Source of the DNA: Chloroflexi bacterium TSY
GTDB taxonomy: Bacteria; Chloroflexota; Anaerolineae; Caldilineales; Caldilineaceae
DNA length: 64,000 bases
Direction: 5' to 3'
Assembly (NCBI GenBank): GCA_019217005.1
Contig: JAHBNG010000068.1
Span: 11,808-75,807 of the forward strand
Shown here: positions 33,271-44,900 of the stretch, piece by piece
Numbering within the stretch: the stretch's first letter is position 1
Layout of the letters: each line of letters starts with the position of its first letter
Made by a program: the position numbers and the translations under genes
Notes under the pieces: model-generated
Told to the model about the DNA's origin: nothing
Database searches by the model: none
The model's input: the letters and a program-made list of their open reading frames with translations, nothing else

Positions 33271-36204
33271 TCACAATACCTTTGTAACTCGCAACCAGCC
33301 GTCCCTCTCACGATTCACCTGCTCAATTGCGTCTTGTGAACCTAGCACTGCCACTGCACCTCGCTCCTTGACATGATCTAGTACGTCTGCAAATGCCTTG
33401 AAATCAGCTTGAGATGTGTTCAACACCTCTTCGCGAATTTTTTGGCGGCTTGCAGCATCTTCTGCGAAGAGATGACGCATTAAAGAGGTGGAGCCTTTGG
33501 CATCTGGCAATTGGTAAGAATCGATGGAGCTAATTGCACCAATGATGCTCTTTGTTAATTCATCTTGGCTCAATTCCAGATTGCGCAAGAAATGCGCTGT
33601 CTGATCATATACATCGATTGTCTCCAGCAGATTTGGATCGCGATAGGAGAGGTAGGTGAGGATACCGGAGCGGCGATTGAACTGACATCGTGCACCATAA
33701 GCTCCGCCCTGAATCCGCACTTTGTCCCAGAGCCAAGTTGTCCGCAAATAGTTTGTGATGGGCCAGATTGAGCCGTGGAGTTGGTAGCCTAAATCATAGA
33801 GACGAGCCGCTTTGCCCACATAGTTAACCTGTGCTGGAGCGGTCAGCCCCTCATGTACTGGATTTAATGTGGCGTGCCAGGTGTGAAGATTGACTGGCTG
33901 TGCTGGCAGAGCTGTTATAAACTCGGCCAACTGTGGCTGAAACCGGCTCCAATTGTCGGCATCCAGCGCCACATTGCCGATCAGTGTATTGCTGTTGATG
34001 AGCAACGAGCGAATCTGCTCTAAATCTGCCAATACGGACTGCCAATCGCTCTCAACTTTCTCTGCCAGTTGTCGCAGAAAGAATAGATACTCAAGGCCAC
34101 CACGCTGTTCAGAAAGCCATCCGGCAGTGGTCAGGTTGGCGCTCAACCTACCGCTGACAATTCCCATGCCGCCAGGAATCAGACCCGCTTCTTTGCGCGC
34201 TTTGGCCTCTAGGACGAGCTGGCGAAAACGTTCTTGGTTATCCAGGTTAACAGTCAACAAAACATCCTGCATGATGTTGAGCAGTTCGTGAGCTTGTTCT
34301 GGCACCGCCTTGCCATGCAGGAAAAACCAGGCCACATGTTCGTCTGCGTCAAGTCCAACTTCACCACGTTTGGAGGAGGTAAAATTTGTGGCCCAGACGC
34401 CGCCCGTTTTGCGCCCGATTCGTTGTGCAAGTTGAACAAAGTCCTCTGTCTCGGTCCCCATTTCGGTTAAGGCACGACCAAATAAATTTATGTAGGGCAA
34501 TAGTTTAGGAGGTAGTACATGCATCTTGAACCCAATGTCCAGATAGATGATGCCGTTGGTGAAAAGGTCATGATAGAGTACTTGACAACCGCCGACTTCT
34601 GTCACCTCACTTGGAATTTCTTTGCCAGTTTGATCCAAATCGGCTAAAGTCAAACGAGGGATCTTGGCGAGATCTTCTGGCCGATCGGGTGTCGCTTGAC
34701 GTCGTTTGAGTTCCTGCGTATTCTTGATGAGCGACTCCAACATCTGTTCATCCATTGTGGAACGAGCAATGGCAAGACGCTGCTTTTCCTCGGCTTCATC
34801 ACGCTGGCGAAGCTCCTCATCAGGCTGTAAGACAACAGTTGTGCGATGGGAATTATTGAGAATATACTCTTGAATCAATGAGCCTACATAGTCTGGTTCA
34901 TTCAATACTCTTGCCTTGACTTTGGCGAGCGGACCAGCATAGGCAAGAGCCTTTAGGGGATCTCGATCGTAAATCCAGGAATCCAATACCCAATACATGA
35001 TTACAAGCCCGCGTGGCGTCGAGCCGGTGTTATTTTCGCGCAGATAAAATTCAATTGAATTGACCGCAGCTTCCAGCGTTTCGAGTGCAACACCCTCCTT
35101 TGCCAGTTGAGAAAGTGATTCTATGATAAGCGTCTCAACTCGATCAACGTTGTCTACGACAACTCCTTTCATGCCGACAGAAAAGGTGGGCTGGCGCGTA
35201 CCGGAATTATAGCCTCCGCCAACGATATCTTCGCCGAGTCCAGAGTCGATGAGTGTTTTGCGCAAAGGGGAAGCCGGTGTCCCAAGCAAAGCGTAAGAAA
35301 GGATCACCATCGCCATTACCCATGCGCCGTCATCTTGTTCGGGCAGCATCCAGTTTAGACGTAAGTATGCCTTGCTGCTACCGTTTTCGGATGGATCAAC
35401 ACCATAGGGAATTTCGAATCTCTTTGGGTCGCGAAAAGGTTGTTGAAGGGGAATAGCGGAATCAATTTGAATCGCATCAAAATCACGTAGATAGACATCG
35501 AGCAACCGCAACCGTTCGGCTGGATCATCATCACCATAGAAAAAAAGATAGGCATTGGATGGATGATAATAGGTTTGGTGAAACTCTTTGAACTGCTCGT
35601 AGGTCAAGTCTGGGATGACTTTGGGATCGCCGCCAGAATCCAAGCCATAGGTATTGTCTGGAAAAAGTGACTGACGAGCATGGCGGTAGAGCAGCATATC
35701 AGGAGAGGAGTATGCACCTTTCATTTCGTTAAAGACGACCCCTTTATAGGTAAGCGGCTCATCCATCTTTTCCAGCTCATAGTGCCATCCTTCTTGTTCT
35801 AAATGGTGCAGTGTCAGAAGGGGATAAAAGACAGCATCTAGATAGACGTCGATCAAGTTATAGAAGTCTTGTGTATTGGTACTGGCTACCGGATAAAGTG
35901 TAACATCCGGTCCAGTCATGGCATTGACAAATGTTTTGAGAGAGCCTTTAACGAGTTCGACAAAAGGTTCTTTGACCGGATATTTTCGTGATCCGCCCAG
36001 CACTGCATGTTCCATGATATGGGCGATGCCTGTCGAGTCCGATGGGACTGTGCGAAAATTAATGCCAAAGACCTTATTTTCATCATCGTTTTGGATTGAA
36101 AGTAGACGTGCACCTGTTTTTTCGTGATGATATAACTGTACAAGTGCGTTCAGTTCTGCAATCTGTTCCTCTTGAACAAGGCGAAAGCCGTGGGTAGTTG
36201 TCAT
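33271..36204 (-). CDS. M16C-family metallopeptidase (presequence protease-like)
   Basis: A 977-residue protein, the size of PreP/insulinase-type single-chain peptidases. The inverted zinc motif HIMEH (H62-x-x-E65-H66) lies in STGIAHIMEHAVLGGSRKYP. Further conserved segments are SLKTFVNAMTGPDVTLYPVA and VFNEMKGAYSSPD, typical of the M16C group, with an M16C-associated central domain and an inactive C-terminal half. It would degrade peptides in a closed chamber, probably in the cytoplasm since no signal peptide is present. It is transcribed on its own. Confidence 0.94.
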   Translation of the reverse strand: MTTTHGFRLVQEEQIAELNALVQLYHHEKTGARLLSIQNDDENKVFGINFRTVPSDSTGIAHIMEHAVLGGSRKYPVKEPFVELVKGSLKTFVNAMTGPDVTLYPVASTNTQDFYNLIDVYLDAVFYPLLTLHHLEQEGWHYELEKMDEPLTYKGVVFNEMKGAYSSPDMLLYRHARQSLFPDNTYGLDSGGDPKVIPDLTYEQFKEFHQTYYHPSNAYLFFYGDDDPAERLRLLDVYLRDFDAIQIDSAIPLQQPFRDPKRFEIPYGVDPSENGSSKAYLRLNWMLPEQDDGAWVMAMVILSYALLGTPASPLRKTLIDSGLGEDIVGGGYNSGTRQPTFSVGMKGVVVDNVDRVETLIIESLSQLAKEGVALETLEAAVNSIEFYLRENNTGSTPRGLVIMYWVLDSWIYDRDPLKALAYAGPLAKVKARVLNEPDYVGSLIQEYILNNSHRTTVVLQPDEELRQRDEAEEKQRLAIARSTMDEQMLESLIKNTQELKRRQATPDRPEDLAKIPRLTLADLDQTGKEIPSEVTEVGGCQVLYHDLFTNGIIYLDIGFKMHVLPPKLLPYINLFGRALTEMGTETEDFVQLAQRIGRKTGGVWATNFTSSKRGEVGLDADEHVAWFFLHGKAVPEQAHELLNIMQDVLLTVNLDNQERFRQLVLEAKARKEAGLIPGGMGIVSGRLSANLTTAGWLSEQRGGLEYLFFLRQLAEKVESDWQSVLADLEQIRSLLINSNTLIGNVALDADNWSRFQPQLAEFITALPAQPVNLHTWHATLNPVHEGLTAPAQVNYVGKAARLYDLGYQLHGSIWPITNYLRTTWLWDKVRIQGGAYGARCQFNRRSGILTYLSYRDPNLLETIDVYDQTAHFLRNLELSQDELTKSIIGAISSIDSYQLPDAKGSTSLMRHLFAEDAASRQKIREEVLNTSQADFKAFADVLDHVKERGAVAVLGSQDAIEQVNRERDGWLRVTKVL

Positions 36205-36456
36205 GTGATTACCTCTAGTAAAATCTCACATGGATAAACCGGTGGTAACTTTTGCTCATCTTTCATTTTGTTTCTTCGACCTAGTGCGGTCAAGCCTTGC
36301 CACTTTGCAAAAGTTTTCTTACGAATATCTACCATTTGAGATTCGGTTAAGCTTTTGGTTTTATTAAAACATCCATATCTGGGAAGACATCACATCTGGG
36401 AATAAGTATAGCATAAAAAACATGAGACACCAGAGAATGAGAAACCTTACAAAAAA

Positions 36457-37023
36457 TTAAATTTTACTCCATTTCCAGTGAGATACCACAACAGGATCGC
36501 CTTGACCATGGGCTAGATTCTTGACAGCAAACGGTTCATCAGGTAAACCAGCTACTTTAGCGTTGATCGTATAAAATATAAAGCGTGTCTGTAGCCCTGG
36601 ATAGGAGGGAGAATCTATCTGGAATGTCTCTTTGCATAGAGAATCTGTATCGAGTGTGACCTGTTGGGGGTCCACTTGTAGTTCCTCTCGCAGACAACGG
36701 TGTGCTGCTGAAAGCGGGTCTTCGTGGGGAAGCATCTTTTCTGACGGGGACTGGTTGCGCTGTCGAGTGCGTCCATCATCAAATTCTTGCATCGCTTCCA
36801 GCAGGGTCCATGTATTACACACAGAATCTATACGTTGTACATTGACTTGAATAACCGTGGCAAGGCGCATAGGTGGATCATCATCGAGAAGCGACTCGCC
36901 TTTTGTTACCTCTAGCCAAAGATCACAGATTGATTTGGCGTTGCCCATTCCCCATAATGTTGTGTTAATGCTATGGGCGGTGAGCCAGGATTGTAGTTCG
37001 GATTCATCATTAAAATTTAGCAT
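36457..37023 (-). CDS. NUDIX-fold-like protein
   Basis: A 188-residue protein from ATG 37023 (MLNFNDESELQSWLTAHSIN). LATVIQVNVQRIDSVCNTWT followed by LSAAHRCLREELQVDPQQV resembles a Nudix fold, where AAHRCLREELQV aligns with the REUxEExGU core, but the glycine-rich first part of the box is missing. It may therefore be a NUDIX-like binding protein rather than an active hydrolase. An extended -10 lies six bases before the ATG, suggesting a leaderless transcript. The ORF can be extended to 37095 but that start would precede the promoter. Confidence 0.6.
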   Translation of the reverse strand: MLNFNDESELQSWLTAHSINTTLWGMGNAKSICDLWLEVTKGESLLDDDPPMRLATVIQVNVQRIDSVCNTWTLLEAMQEFDDGRTRQRNQSPSEKMLPHEDPLSAAHRCLREELQVDPQQVTLDTDSLCKETFQIDSPSYPGLQTRFIFYTINAKVAGLPDEPFAVKNLAHGQGDPVVVSHWKWSKI

Positions 37024-37029
37024 GTTTGA

Positions 37030-37038
37030 AGTATACCA
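37030..37038 (-). promoter_or_regulatory. extended -10 TGGTATACT giving a leaderless transcript
   Basis: On the minus strand TGGTATACT ends six bases before the ATG at 37023, so the expected transcription start coincides with the start codon. It supports ATG 37023 rather than the longer frame. Confidence 0.6.
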
Positions 37039-37222
37039 CATTCGAATAGGTTCTAAATACCAATAGAGCCCAGAAAAACTGCGCGAGACACTCAATAGAC
37101 GAGTTTTGTCATTCTTGTCATCTCTTTATCATTCGTCTTGCAGATGTTTAATACCCGATAAATGATATCATTATGAATGGAGAAAACCACACCCCATATT
37201 TCTTCGAAGGAGGCTCCGCAAT

Positions 37223-39550
37223 ATGGCGGTCAAGCTCAAAACTGGAGACTTGGTCAATGTCGTTATTCTCAAACAGTTACCTCACGCATTACTTGTCAAG
37301 TTACCAAATGGGTCTTACGGTATCATCCGAAACCGAGAGCTAAGTTGGTACACAACCGATGATCCCATCACCCAGCAATCAGTTGCTCATGTGAATGGAC
37401 CTGGCGAGAGCGAGCAAAGTACTCAATACACAATTGGGTCAGAGCTTCATGCGCTTGTTATTGGGCAACGGGATCACCTAATCGAGTTGAGCCTGAGACT
37501 TGTTGAGTCTGATCCATGGCAAAACATTTTACAACAATATGAGGTTGGGCAATATGTACGTGGCATTGTGGCAAACGTTGATTCACATGGCGTTTTTGTT
37601 GAACTTGAACCAGCGGTTGTTGGTCGTCTGCTAAGAGACAATTTACCTTCCTGGATCACAAAACCGATCCAAGAGCTTTTCTGGATTGGTGATCAGGTGT
37701 ATGTACAGATCCAACAAATTGATGCACAAGAACGCACAATTCGGTTGTCGATGGATAAGCTCAGTGATGTACGCTGGTCGCTCGAGCTCGAATTGCTTAA
37801 AATCAAACAGAGCCACCCAGATAAAGTTTATACAAATGGGACAAAACCAAAGGAGGAACATCTCGAGATTCTAGGGACGGCTTCTCGTATCCAAGCATTG
37901 GAACATTTAGGCCAAAATAAACCAAAGACCATCTTAGTCATCGAGGATAATCATGACCAACTGAATGCATTTCGGCGTTGGCTAGAAAATGCGGGGCAGC
38001 ATGTCATGGTTGCACAGTGCATAGCGGAAGCCCAGGATCAGATCCAACACATGATCCCAGATGTGATCCTCTGTGACTTTGGATTGCCAGATGGTAATGG
38101 TCTCTCGATTGCGCGTGAAATCCAATCACAATATCCTGACATACGTTTTTTGATTATGACTGACTGGGCAACCGCCAGCCAGGAGGACAAGTTGCTCGCG
38201 GAACTGACGGAAGAGAGCATCGAATTATTAATCAAACCGTTGGAACCAATCAATCTCTTAAATGTCTTACTTTCTACACAGGATCTGAATCATTCAGACC
38301 AAATCGCTGATTCTATGCAGAACGGCCTGCTTAGGCAACTAGAACAATCCGACCAACAAAATTCAATAGAGCCTGATTCGATACTGACCATTGATGATAT
38401 CTTAACAGAACTGAGGCGTGAAACACGGACGACGAAAGTGATCCTCTTTTCAATCGACTCCCGTCAACGTCAGGTTGATATTGTGGAAGATTCAGGCCCG
38501 AGTACACTGAATCGCCGGGCATTGAATCACCTGATTCATAGCCCAGTACGAGATGTTGCAGAAGATAAAACCGTGCTTCATATTGCAGATTCATCTGAAC
38601 ATGGAGCATACTTGCGCTATCTGAATCCTCTGATCAAATTTAAATCATGTGTTGGTGTACCAGTTCAAGGCCAATTAGATCGTGCATATGCGCTCTTTCT
38701 CTTTCATCCGGCGACAGGATTTTCCGGAGCAGCCATTGAACGATATGCAAAGGCTGCGGCATATCAGATTAGCGCGCGCCTTGAACAAGATGCATTTTCA
38801 AAGAAGGCTCGCGAAATGCAGCGTTATGCGCTGATGGGGCATTTGACCCGTGCATTGGTACACGAAACCAATCATCATCTAACACCAATTCTTTTTGCAC
38901 TAGATGAGCTGAAATATCAGAAAGATGTGATTCAAGAGGCATTCAATGCAAATCCAGAGACGTTGAAATCCGAGATAGATTCTGCCAACCAGATGTTCGA
39001 ACAGTTGGAACAGAATGTACGGAATCTGCTAAAAGTTGTCCGTATGTTTGGACAAGTGACTGTCCAGGATCGTGTCGGAATCGTAAGCGTGGACAAGGTT
39101 GTGGAAACAACAACAATGCTTCTGCGTGATGTGGCAGACCGTGCGCATATTCAGATCCAAATGGAAGATGTTGTTGGACTTATGTTAACAAGAGCACGAG
39201 AGGTGCAAGTTCAGCAGATCATCTTGAATGTCCTTCTAAATGCAATTCAACAGATCGAGATGATTCGGCCCGAAATTGGGGGATGTATACAGATTAGTAT
39301 GGCAAATCGTCGTCGAGAGGGGAACTTTTGGATCGCAGTTCGGATCGAAGATGACGGTCCGGGCATTCACCGCCATATGTGGCGACAGATCCTTGATTTG
39401 GGCATTACAACGCGGGGCGCGGACGGAAGTGGAATGGGGCTTTACATTGCCAACCAACTTGTGAATGAGATCGGTGGTCAAATCTATGTGGAAGAAAGCT
39501 TTATTTGTTGGGGAACCCGGTTTACAATAGAGTTCCCTGCAGCGTTTTGA
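37223..39550 (+). CDS. S1-S1-receiver-GAF-histidine kinase hybrid
   Basis: A 775-residue protein with a very unusual order. Residues about 5-75 and 105-175 look like two S1-type OB folds (VGQYVRGIVANVDSHGVFVE, GDQVYVQIQQIDAQERTIRL). About 235-355 is a receiver (ILVIEDNHDQ, phospho-acceptor in VILCDFGLPDGNG, LIKPLEP). About 385-530 is GAF-like. About 540-775 is a histidine kinase with H-box ALVHETNHHLTPI, N-box ILNVLLNAIQQ, DDGPGI and GADGSGMGLYIANQL. S1 folds normally bind RNA. GGAGG before ATG supports the start. It heads a four-gene signalling island; a link between RNA and phospho-signalling is inference. Confidence 0.85.
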   Translation: MAVKLKTGDLVNVVILKQLPHALLVKLPNGSYGIIRNRELSWYTTDDPITQQSVAHVNGPGESEQSTQYTIGSELHALVIGQRDHLIELSLRLVESDPWQNILQQYEVGQYVRGIVANVDSHGVFVELEPAVVGRLLRDNLPSWITKPIQELFWIGDQVYVQIQQIDAQERTIRLSMDKLSDVRWSLELELLKIKQSHPDKVYTNGTKPKEEHLEILGTASRIQALEHLGQNKPKTILVIEDNHDQLNAFRRWLENAGQHVMVAQCIAEAQDQIQHMIPDVILCDFGLPDGNGLSIAREIQSQYPDIRFLIMTDWATASQEDKLLAELTEESIELLIKPLEPINLLNVLLSTQDLNHSDQIADSMQNGLLRQLEQSDQQNSIEPDSILTIDDILTELRRETRTTKVILFSIDSRQRQVDIVEDSGPSTLNRRALNHLIHSPVRDVAEDKTVLHIADSSEHGAYLRYLNPLIKFKSCVGVPVQGQLDRAYALFLFHPATGFSGAAIERYAKAAAYQISARLEQDAFSKKAREMQRYALMGHLTRALVHETNHHLTPILFALDELKYQKDVIQEAFNANPETLKSEIDSANQMFEQLEQNVRNLLKVVRMFGQVTVQDRVGIVSVDKVVETTTMLLRDVADRAHIQIQMEDVVGLMLTRAREVQVQQIILNVLLNAIQQIEMIRPEIGGCIQISMANRRREGNFWIAVRIEDDGPGIHRHMWRQILDLGITTRGADGSGMGLYIANQLVNEIGGQIYVEESFICWGTRFTIEFPAAF

Positions 39551-39638
39551 TCACTGTACCCTCTTTGATCTGGTCCTATTGATATTTGATAGCCCTCCAT
39601 GAGGAAATTTATATTCGATGCCCAAAACTCTCCGGGGG

Positions 39639-39644
39639 TATACT
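39639..39644 (+). promoter_or_regulatory. -10 box TATACT upstream of the giant kinase gene
   Basis: GGGGGTATACTTTAAG places TATACT at 39639-39644, 33 bases before the ATG at 39677. A strong AGGAGGAGG ribosome site lies between. The -35 region is not clear. Confidence 0.5.
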
Positions 39645-40367
39645 TTAAGCGTCAATAGAACCCAGGAGGAGGATTTATGAATCATGTATTAGTTTTGGAT
39701 GATGATGAACAGTTCGGCGAAATGGTCGCACGCCGTCTTCAAAGAGAAGAAGGTGGAACCATGTTCTCTGCAGAACGCGCAAGTTCCGCTCAACAAGCAA
39801 TAGACCTTGTCTGCAATCAACAGAAACAATATGATATTTATCTGATAGATCATCGCCTGGGTCCAGGCGACGACGGGATTACAGTGATGCAAGAATTGCG
39901 TCGACTGAATCCGAATGCAGAAGCGATTCTCTTTACAGGTTATGATGATCCAGATATTGGGATGAACGCCTATGAGGCCGGTGCTTATCGCTATTTGCAC
40001 AAACCGTTTGATCCCACTGAATTGATTTGGATTCTACGATCTCTCGTTCACCAAAAAGCAACGCGTTTTGAACGCGATTGGCTGGAAACATTGGCGGATG
40101 TTGCCCAGCAAGCCCAATCTGTCCTCTCCATTGACGAAGTGATCGAAATGATTGTGCAGGGAGGCATCCGTCTTGGATTTGAGCGGACACGTCTCTACCG
40201 CATCGAGCACGATGTTGATGATAGACCGATACTTGTTGGAACCAAACAGGCTGGCACGACACTCATTCCAAATTTTGAGCAAATTCGTCTTCCTATTGCA
40301 GAAACAACATATGCACAATATATCTATCAATCAAACGATATTTGTTCATTTGATGGTCAAGAACTAG

Positions 40368-41974
40368 TACTACTGTGCATCAAGTAAAGGCTCGATAATG
40401 TTCGATTTTTGCACAAGATAATGCGAGCGTTTAGCGGAAACAAGACGACGTTGCTTGTAGCGAAGGCGCTCGATAGTCTCAGCGAGTGTCAAGACAGGTT
40501 TAGGCAGAACGGCATGGAGAAGTTCAACAACCTGTGGCAAAGTGAGAGCGGGGGCATCATATTTGAGGAAAAACTGAGAACGAGCCAAGAAACCAAAGGC
40601 CAAAATGACTAAGGTCATATGATGATGCCAACCGAGCCAACTGCGAGTTTCATATTCGTTGAGTCCGAGAAACTGCTTGGCTTGTTCAAAAATGGTTTCA
40701 ATGGGCCAACGCAAAGCAGAAACAGTGGCGAAGTCATCCAAGGAAGTCTCAAGGTGCATTGGAGAAAGTATTGCAGAGAGCAATCGGGATTGCGGCGGAC
40801 GATGAGCCAGAGAGCAGAACCGGAGCCCATTGCGGACAGAGACAATGCGGCGACAAGCAATGGAAGCAACGATGAAGCCCTTGGAGCCCTCTTTGAGAAC
40901 ATGCTGTTGCCACTCATGCTCCTGGAAGGTGTCAGCGAGTTGAGCAACGGTGAGAGGCGTAGGTTCACCAGGCCGGACGCGGAGCTTGGAAGCTTTGCGC
41001 CCGCGTCCAGATGATGCGGGCAGATAGGTCTGGGGGCTGGAGGTCCAGACACGAGTCTCTTTGGGCACTTCAGCAAAGTAGCTGTAAGCGGTTTGGCCAT
41101 CAATGCAGTCAAGCAGATGAGTATCTTTGCCAAAGGCTTCATCCATAGTGATCCAGCGGATGGGCAACGCACCCAGGGCGTGCGTCTGCTCAATCATGGA
41201 CCAAGCCAATTCATTTTTTTGTTTGGAAGGTCAGGTCAGTGGGAAGACCGGTTTTGTACCGCTTCTCTGCATACTCATCACTAAACCATTCTTGGGGGAT
41301 ATACAACCGACAGTTCAGTAAGGTATAGCCATGAGAGCTATTATATCCCAGGAAGACTCCGGCTTGACAGTTGGCGATCTTGCCCAGTTCGCCACACCGC
41401 TGCCGCTTGACGCCCACTGACTCTTCTCCTTGCTTGGGAATGTCGCTCCCATCCAGGAGTAAGACGCCATTTGCGTCTCCCAACAACTCACCTGTCTGTC
41501 GAGTATGTTCCGCCAGCATCGCTTCACCGCTCCAGCGGCTCTGACCCACAAAGCTTTGCAGGGGGCGTACACCCGATTCTCCTACTGTCGCCAGCGCGAT
41601 GTTCTCGGCCGATTTGCGTTTGATTTCGGGGTCTAACAAGCCTCGCATGTAGTGGTACGCATGCTCTCTCTGAGCCACATGGCTGAAGTATGGACTATAT
41701 ATGGCATGATACTCCTGGAGTTGGTCGGCCAGTGCCGCCAGTTGCTCTTCTGTCAGTTCCAGCAGCGGCGGGCTTTCCAGTTGGCTGTAGTCATATTGAT
41801 TGACTGCTTGAGCAAGTTTCATCTTGATTTCCTTTCATCGAAGACTGCTTCATTTTATTGGCTCTTCAGTCTATCTCATTTTTCCTTTGCATTCTGTTTG
41901 CGTTTTGTTAGCAATATGCCCAGAAATATAACGAATTTCCTTTGTGTTTCACAATATATTGCTGCACAGTAGTA
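40368..41974 (-). mobile_element. IS701-like insertion sequence, 1,607 bp, target duplication CTAG
   Basis: Ends TACTACTGTGCATCAA and TTGCTGCACAGTAGTA form a 16-bp inverted repeat with one mismatch. CTAG is duplicated at 40364-40367 and 41975-41978, fitting the YTAR target preference of IS701. It interrupts the first GAF domain of the giant kinase. Confidence 0.93.
40370..41822 (-). pseudogene. IS701-family transposase with an A7 frameshift
   Basis: The N-terminal part (MKLAQAVNQYDYSQLESPPL, LLLDGSDIPKQGEESVGVKR) ends at an A7 run near 41212-41218. One A fewer gives FQTKNELAWSMIEQ and continues to the C-terminal part with WITMDEAFGKDTHLLD and LRWPIETIFEQAKQFLGLNE, the D, D and E blocks. The corrected gene is exactly 484 codons, normal for the family. 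The stop codon lies in the terminal repeat. A programmed or transcriptional slip on A7 is possible but a mutation or read error is equally likely. Confidence 0.9.
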
Positions 41975-44900
41975 CTAGGGTCCGGGTTTTTATGTGATCA
42001 ATTTAAGAAAACCGGATTTCCACTCGCGGTTGGAGAATGGATTGGCATGCCACTAAAAAACAATGATGGCTGTATGGGTATCCTGGTTCTTGATAATGCC
42101 GAGCAACCACGTCCATTGCGTGGTGAGCAGCGTAATCTGTTGCGTCTCTATGCAAGCCAAGCAACTGCCGCTTTTGACCGTACTTTAGCATACGAACAGG
42201 AACGGCGCGACACACAAGCAGCTGAATTCCTGTCTAGGGTGAGTCGTCGCGTCATTAGTCACCATCCGCAGGTAGAAGGCGATACTGATTTACATCTAAA
42301 CCTGGACAATCTGTTCGACGCAATTCTTTACGAATTATCGCAGGTAGTTTCAGTCAATAATTTTATCGCTGTTCTGTGGGATCAAAAGAGTAAATGGCTT
42401 CACTATCGATTGCATGTGAAAAATGGACACAAGACCGGCTCATATTGGTGCAAGCCTTCTGAGAGTGGTCTCATGTCACATCTTGTACAGTTGGATGGGT
42501 CACTCTTCTTACCTGATGGCACAGAGCACTATCGACGCATCAACGGGATCGACCAGATTGGCGAACGTTCTGCTCTTTCCTGGATGGGCGTTCAAATGCG
42601 TGTCGGGCCACAGATAGTGGGCGCCTTGATTTTAGAAGATGATGATCACTCTTATGTCTATAAGCATCAAGATTTCTTGCTTTTTCAAGCAATCGGAGAC
42701 CAGCTTGCCAGCTTTGTCCACACGGCCTGGCTAAATGAACAGCAGATGCGGCTCAATCGGCGGCTCGCTGTGGTTCAAAAGGCTGGAGAGGTTATGCTGA
42801 TGCTGGCCGAACAGCGTGAGGAATGGCTCTGGCACGTGACGCTCACCGTCGCAACCGCTCACTATGGCTTCAGCTTTGACCGAGCTGTCTTATTTTTAGC
42901 AGAGGAAGGTGGTGCTCGTCTGCATGGGACAATGGGGATTGGGCATTTCTTTTGGGAGGCCGCTGAAGCTGATTGGATACGTGATGAACAATGTGGAATG
43001 GATTTCGATCGTTATCTTCAAGCATTAGAAAACAACGATTTAACACCGACACCCGTGGAAGAATTTGTGAAAGGATGGAGTATTGAAATCGGAACATCTT
43101 CCAATCCATCAATTTGTGCACTTGCCCATGTCTTGCAAAGTGGGGAGACGCTTGAGGTGAAAGCTGATGAGGCCCTGGACAAATTGCCAAGAGAGTTTAC
43201 TCGACAATTTGGTTGCCTTGATTGCGCAATTATACCGGTGAAGGCGGGAGAGCGTGTTTTGGGTCTTGTAATTCTGGATAATGTTTGGGACAAAGAACCA
43301 CAACAGAGCGAGTCCTTGGCTTATATTGATATTCTAACCAATCAAGCAGCGCTCTTTTATGAAAATTTACAAGCGGGTGAAGCCCAAAGTCAGATCAGTG
43401 ATTTTAGCCACCGGATTCTCGCCAAAGCCAATCGGAAACCTCTACAAGATACATTGACCAATATAGCTGAAAAAGCACGTGCGCTCACAAGGGCCGAGCT
43501 TGTTGCGATTGCTCCACGGCGTATCAATATGCATGAAAATGAGCGCTGTCATGAGTATGAGCGCGATATCAAATATGCTTCCCGTGACTTCGATCGAGAA
43601 ACCTTTGTCGGCAATTTAGCCTCTATCCTTCCCGAATGTCGATTTCGACCGCATGAACTGACTCAACATATCATCCGCACAAAACAGCCTGTGATTGTGC
43701 AGGATATTCAACAGCATCCGCTCACCCAGGATATTCGGCAATTGATGGACCGTCCCATGCTGAGTGCAGGGAAAATTCGTGCCTTGATTGGGGTACCGAT
43801 CCATCAACCCATGGCTACAGACGAAATCTGTGGCGTTCTCTATCTAAACTATCTCTCTCCCCAACGCTTTACAGCCAAGAATGTTCGAATTGCAAAATCT
43901 TTCGCAGACCTTGCCGCAACAGCCATGCGTCAGTCACGGGAATATCAAGCGCGCGAAGATGAGCTACGCATTTTAGGTGACGTATTGCGGGAAGCCCTCG
44001 CACCACATACGGATGAACGAGGACTGATCGAAACATTGATTCATAAGACCAATGAGCTTTTGTATCCCCTCAGTGCTCATGTTGGACTCATGCTCAAGGA
44101 TTGGCAGCGGCGCTCTCCAGATGACGAACCGGTTGAAATCCGCCGCGAATATTATCTAGCTGAAAATAAACAAATCGCCAATCCATTAGAGGAACATCAG
44201 ATTACTCTGGGGATCAGCGGATTGGCCCTCCAAACTGGAGAAATTCAGAATGCACCAGATGTGACAGTCGAACCTTGGAAAGAATTATATCGTCCCAGTC
44301 AGATTAATGCCCGATCCGAACTCGACGTACCGATTCTTTCGGACAAACAGATCATTGGTGTCATTAATGTGGAATCAGTTCAGATCAACACCTTTTCGAG
44401 CGAACATGAGCAGATGCTAAGCAGACTGGCGTCTGTGGCTGCTTTGGCTCTGGAGAATGTGCGGCGGCAAAAGAATCTGCGGACTGTTCTGAACACAGCC
44501 CGCTCTGTTACGGCTCCCTCTGAATTAGACAAAACACTTGATACGATTTTTCGAGAAGTTCGCCATACAGACCCAAGTCTTTCTGTCCTGACAATCTGGT
44601 ATACTGATCCAGAAAGCGGAGAATTAAAGCTGGGTACTTATTTTGGTGTACAAAACGAAGAGGCAATCAATATTGAACAACCCCGTAAGAACGGTATGAT
44701 TCGCTCTGTCATGGAAGCGAGCTGGCCAATTTGGGCATCTGATGTCAAGCGCAATGACTTGTTTAAACGTAGCCAATTTGTCAAAAATGAACAGATCCAG
44801 TCTACCGTGGCGTTTCCTCTCCGCGCTTTGGGCGAAACAATGGGAGCAATGTTTTTTAGTTATCGGCGGCGCAAAACATTCAGCAGAGAAGAGAAGACTC

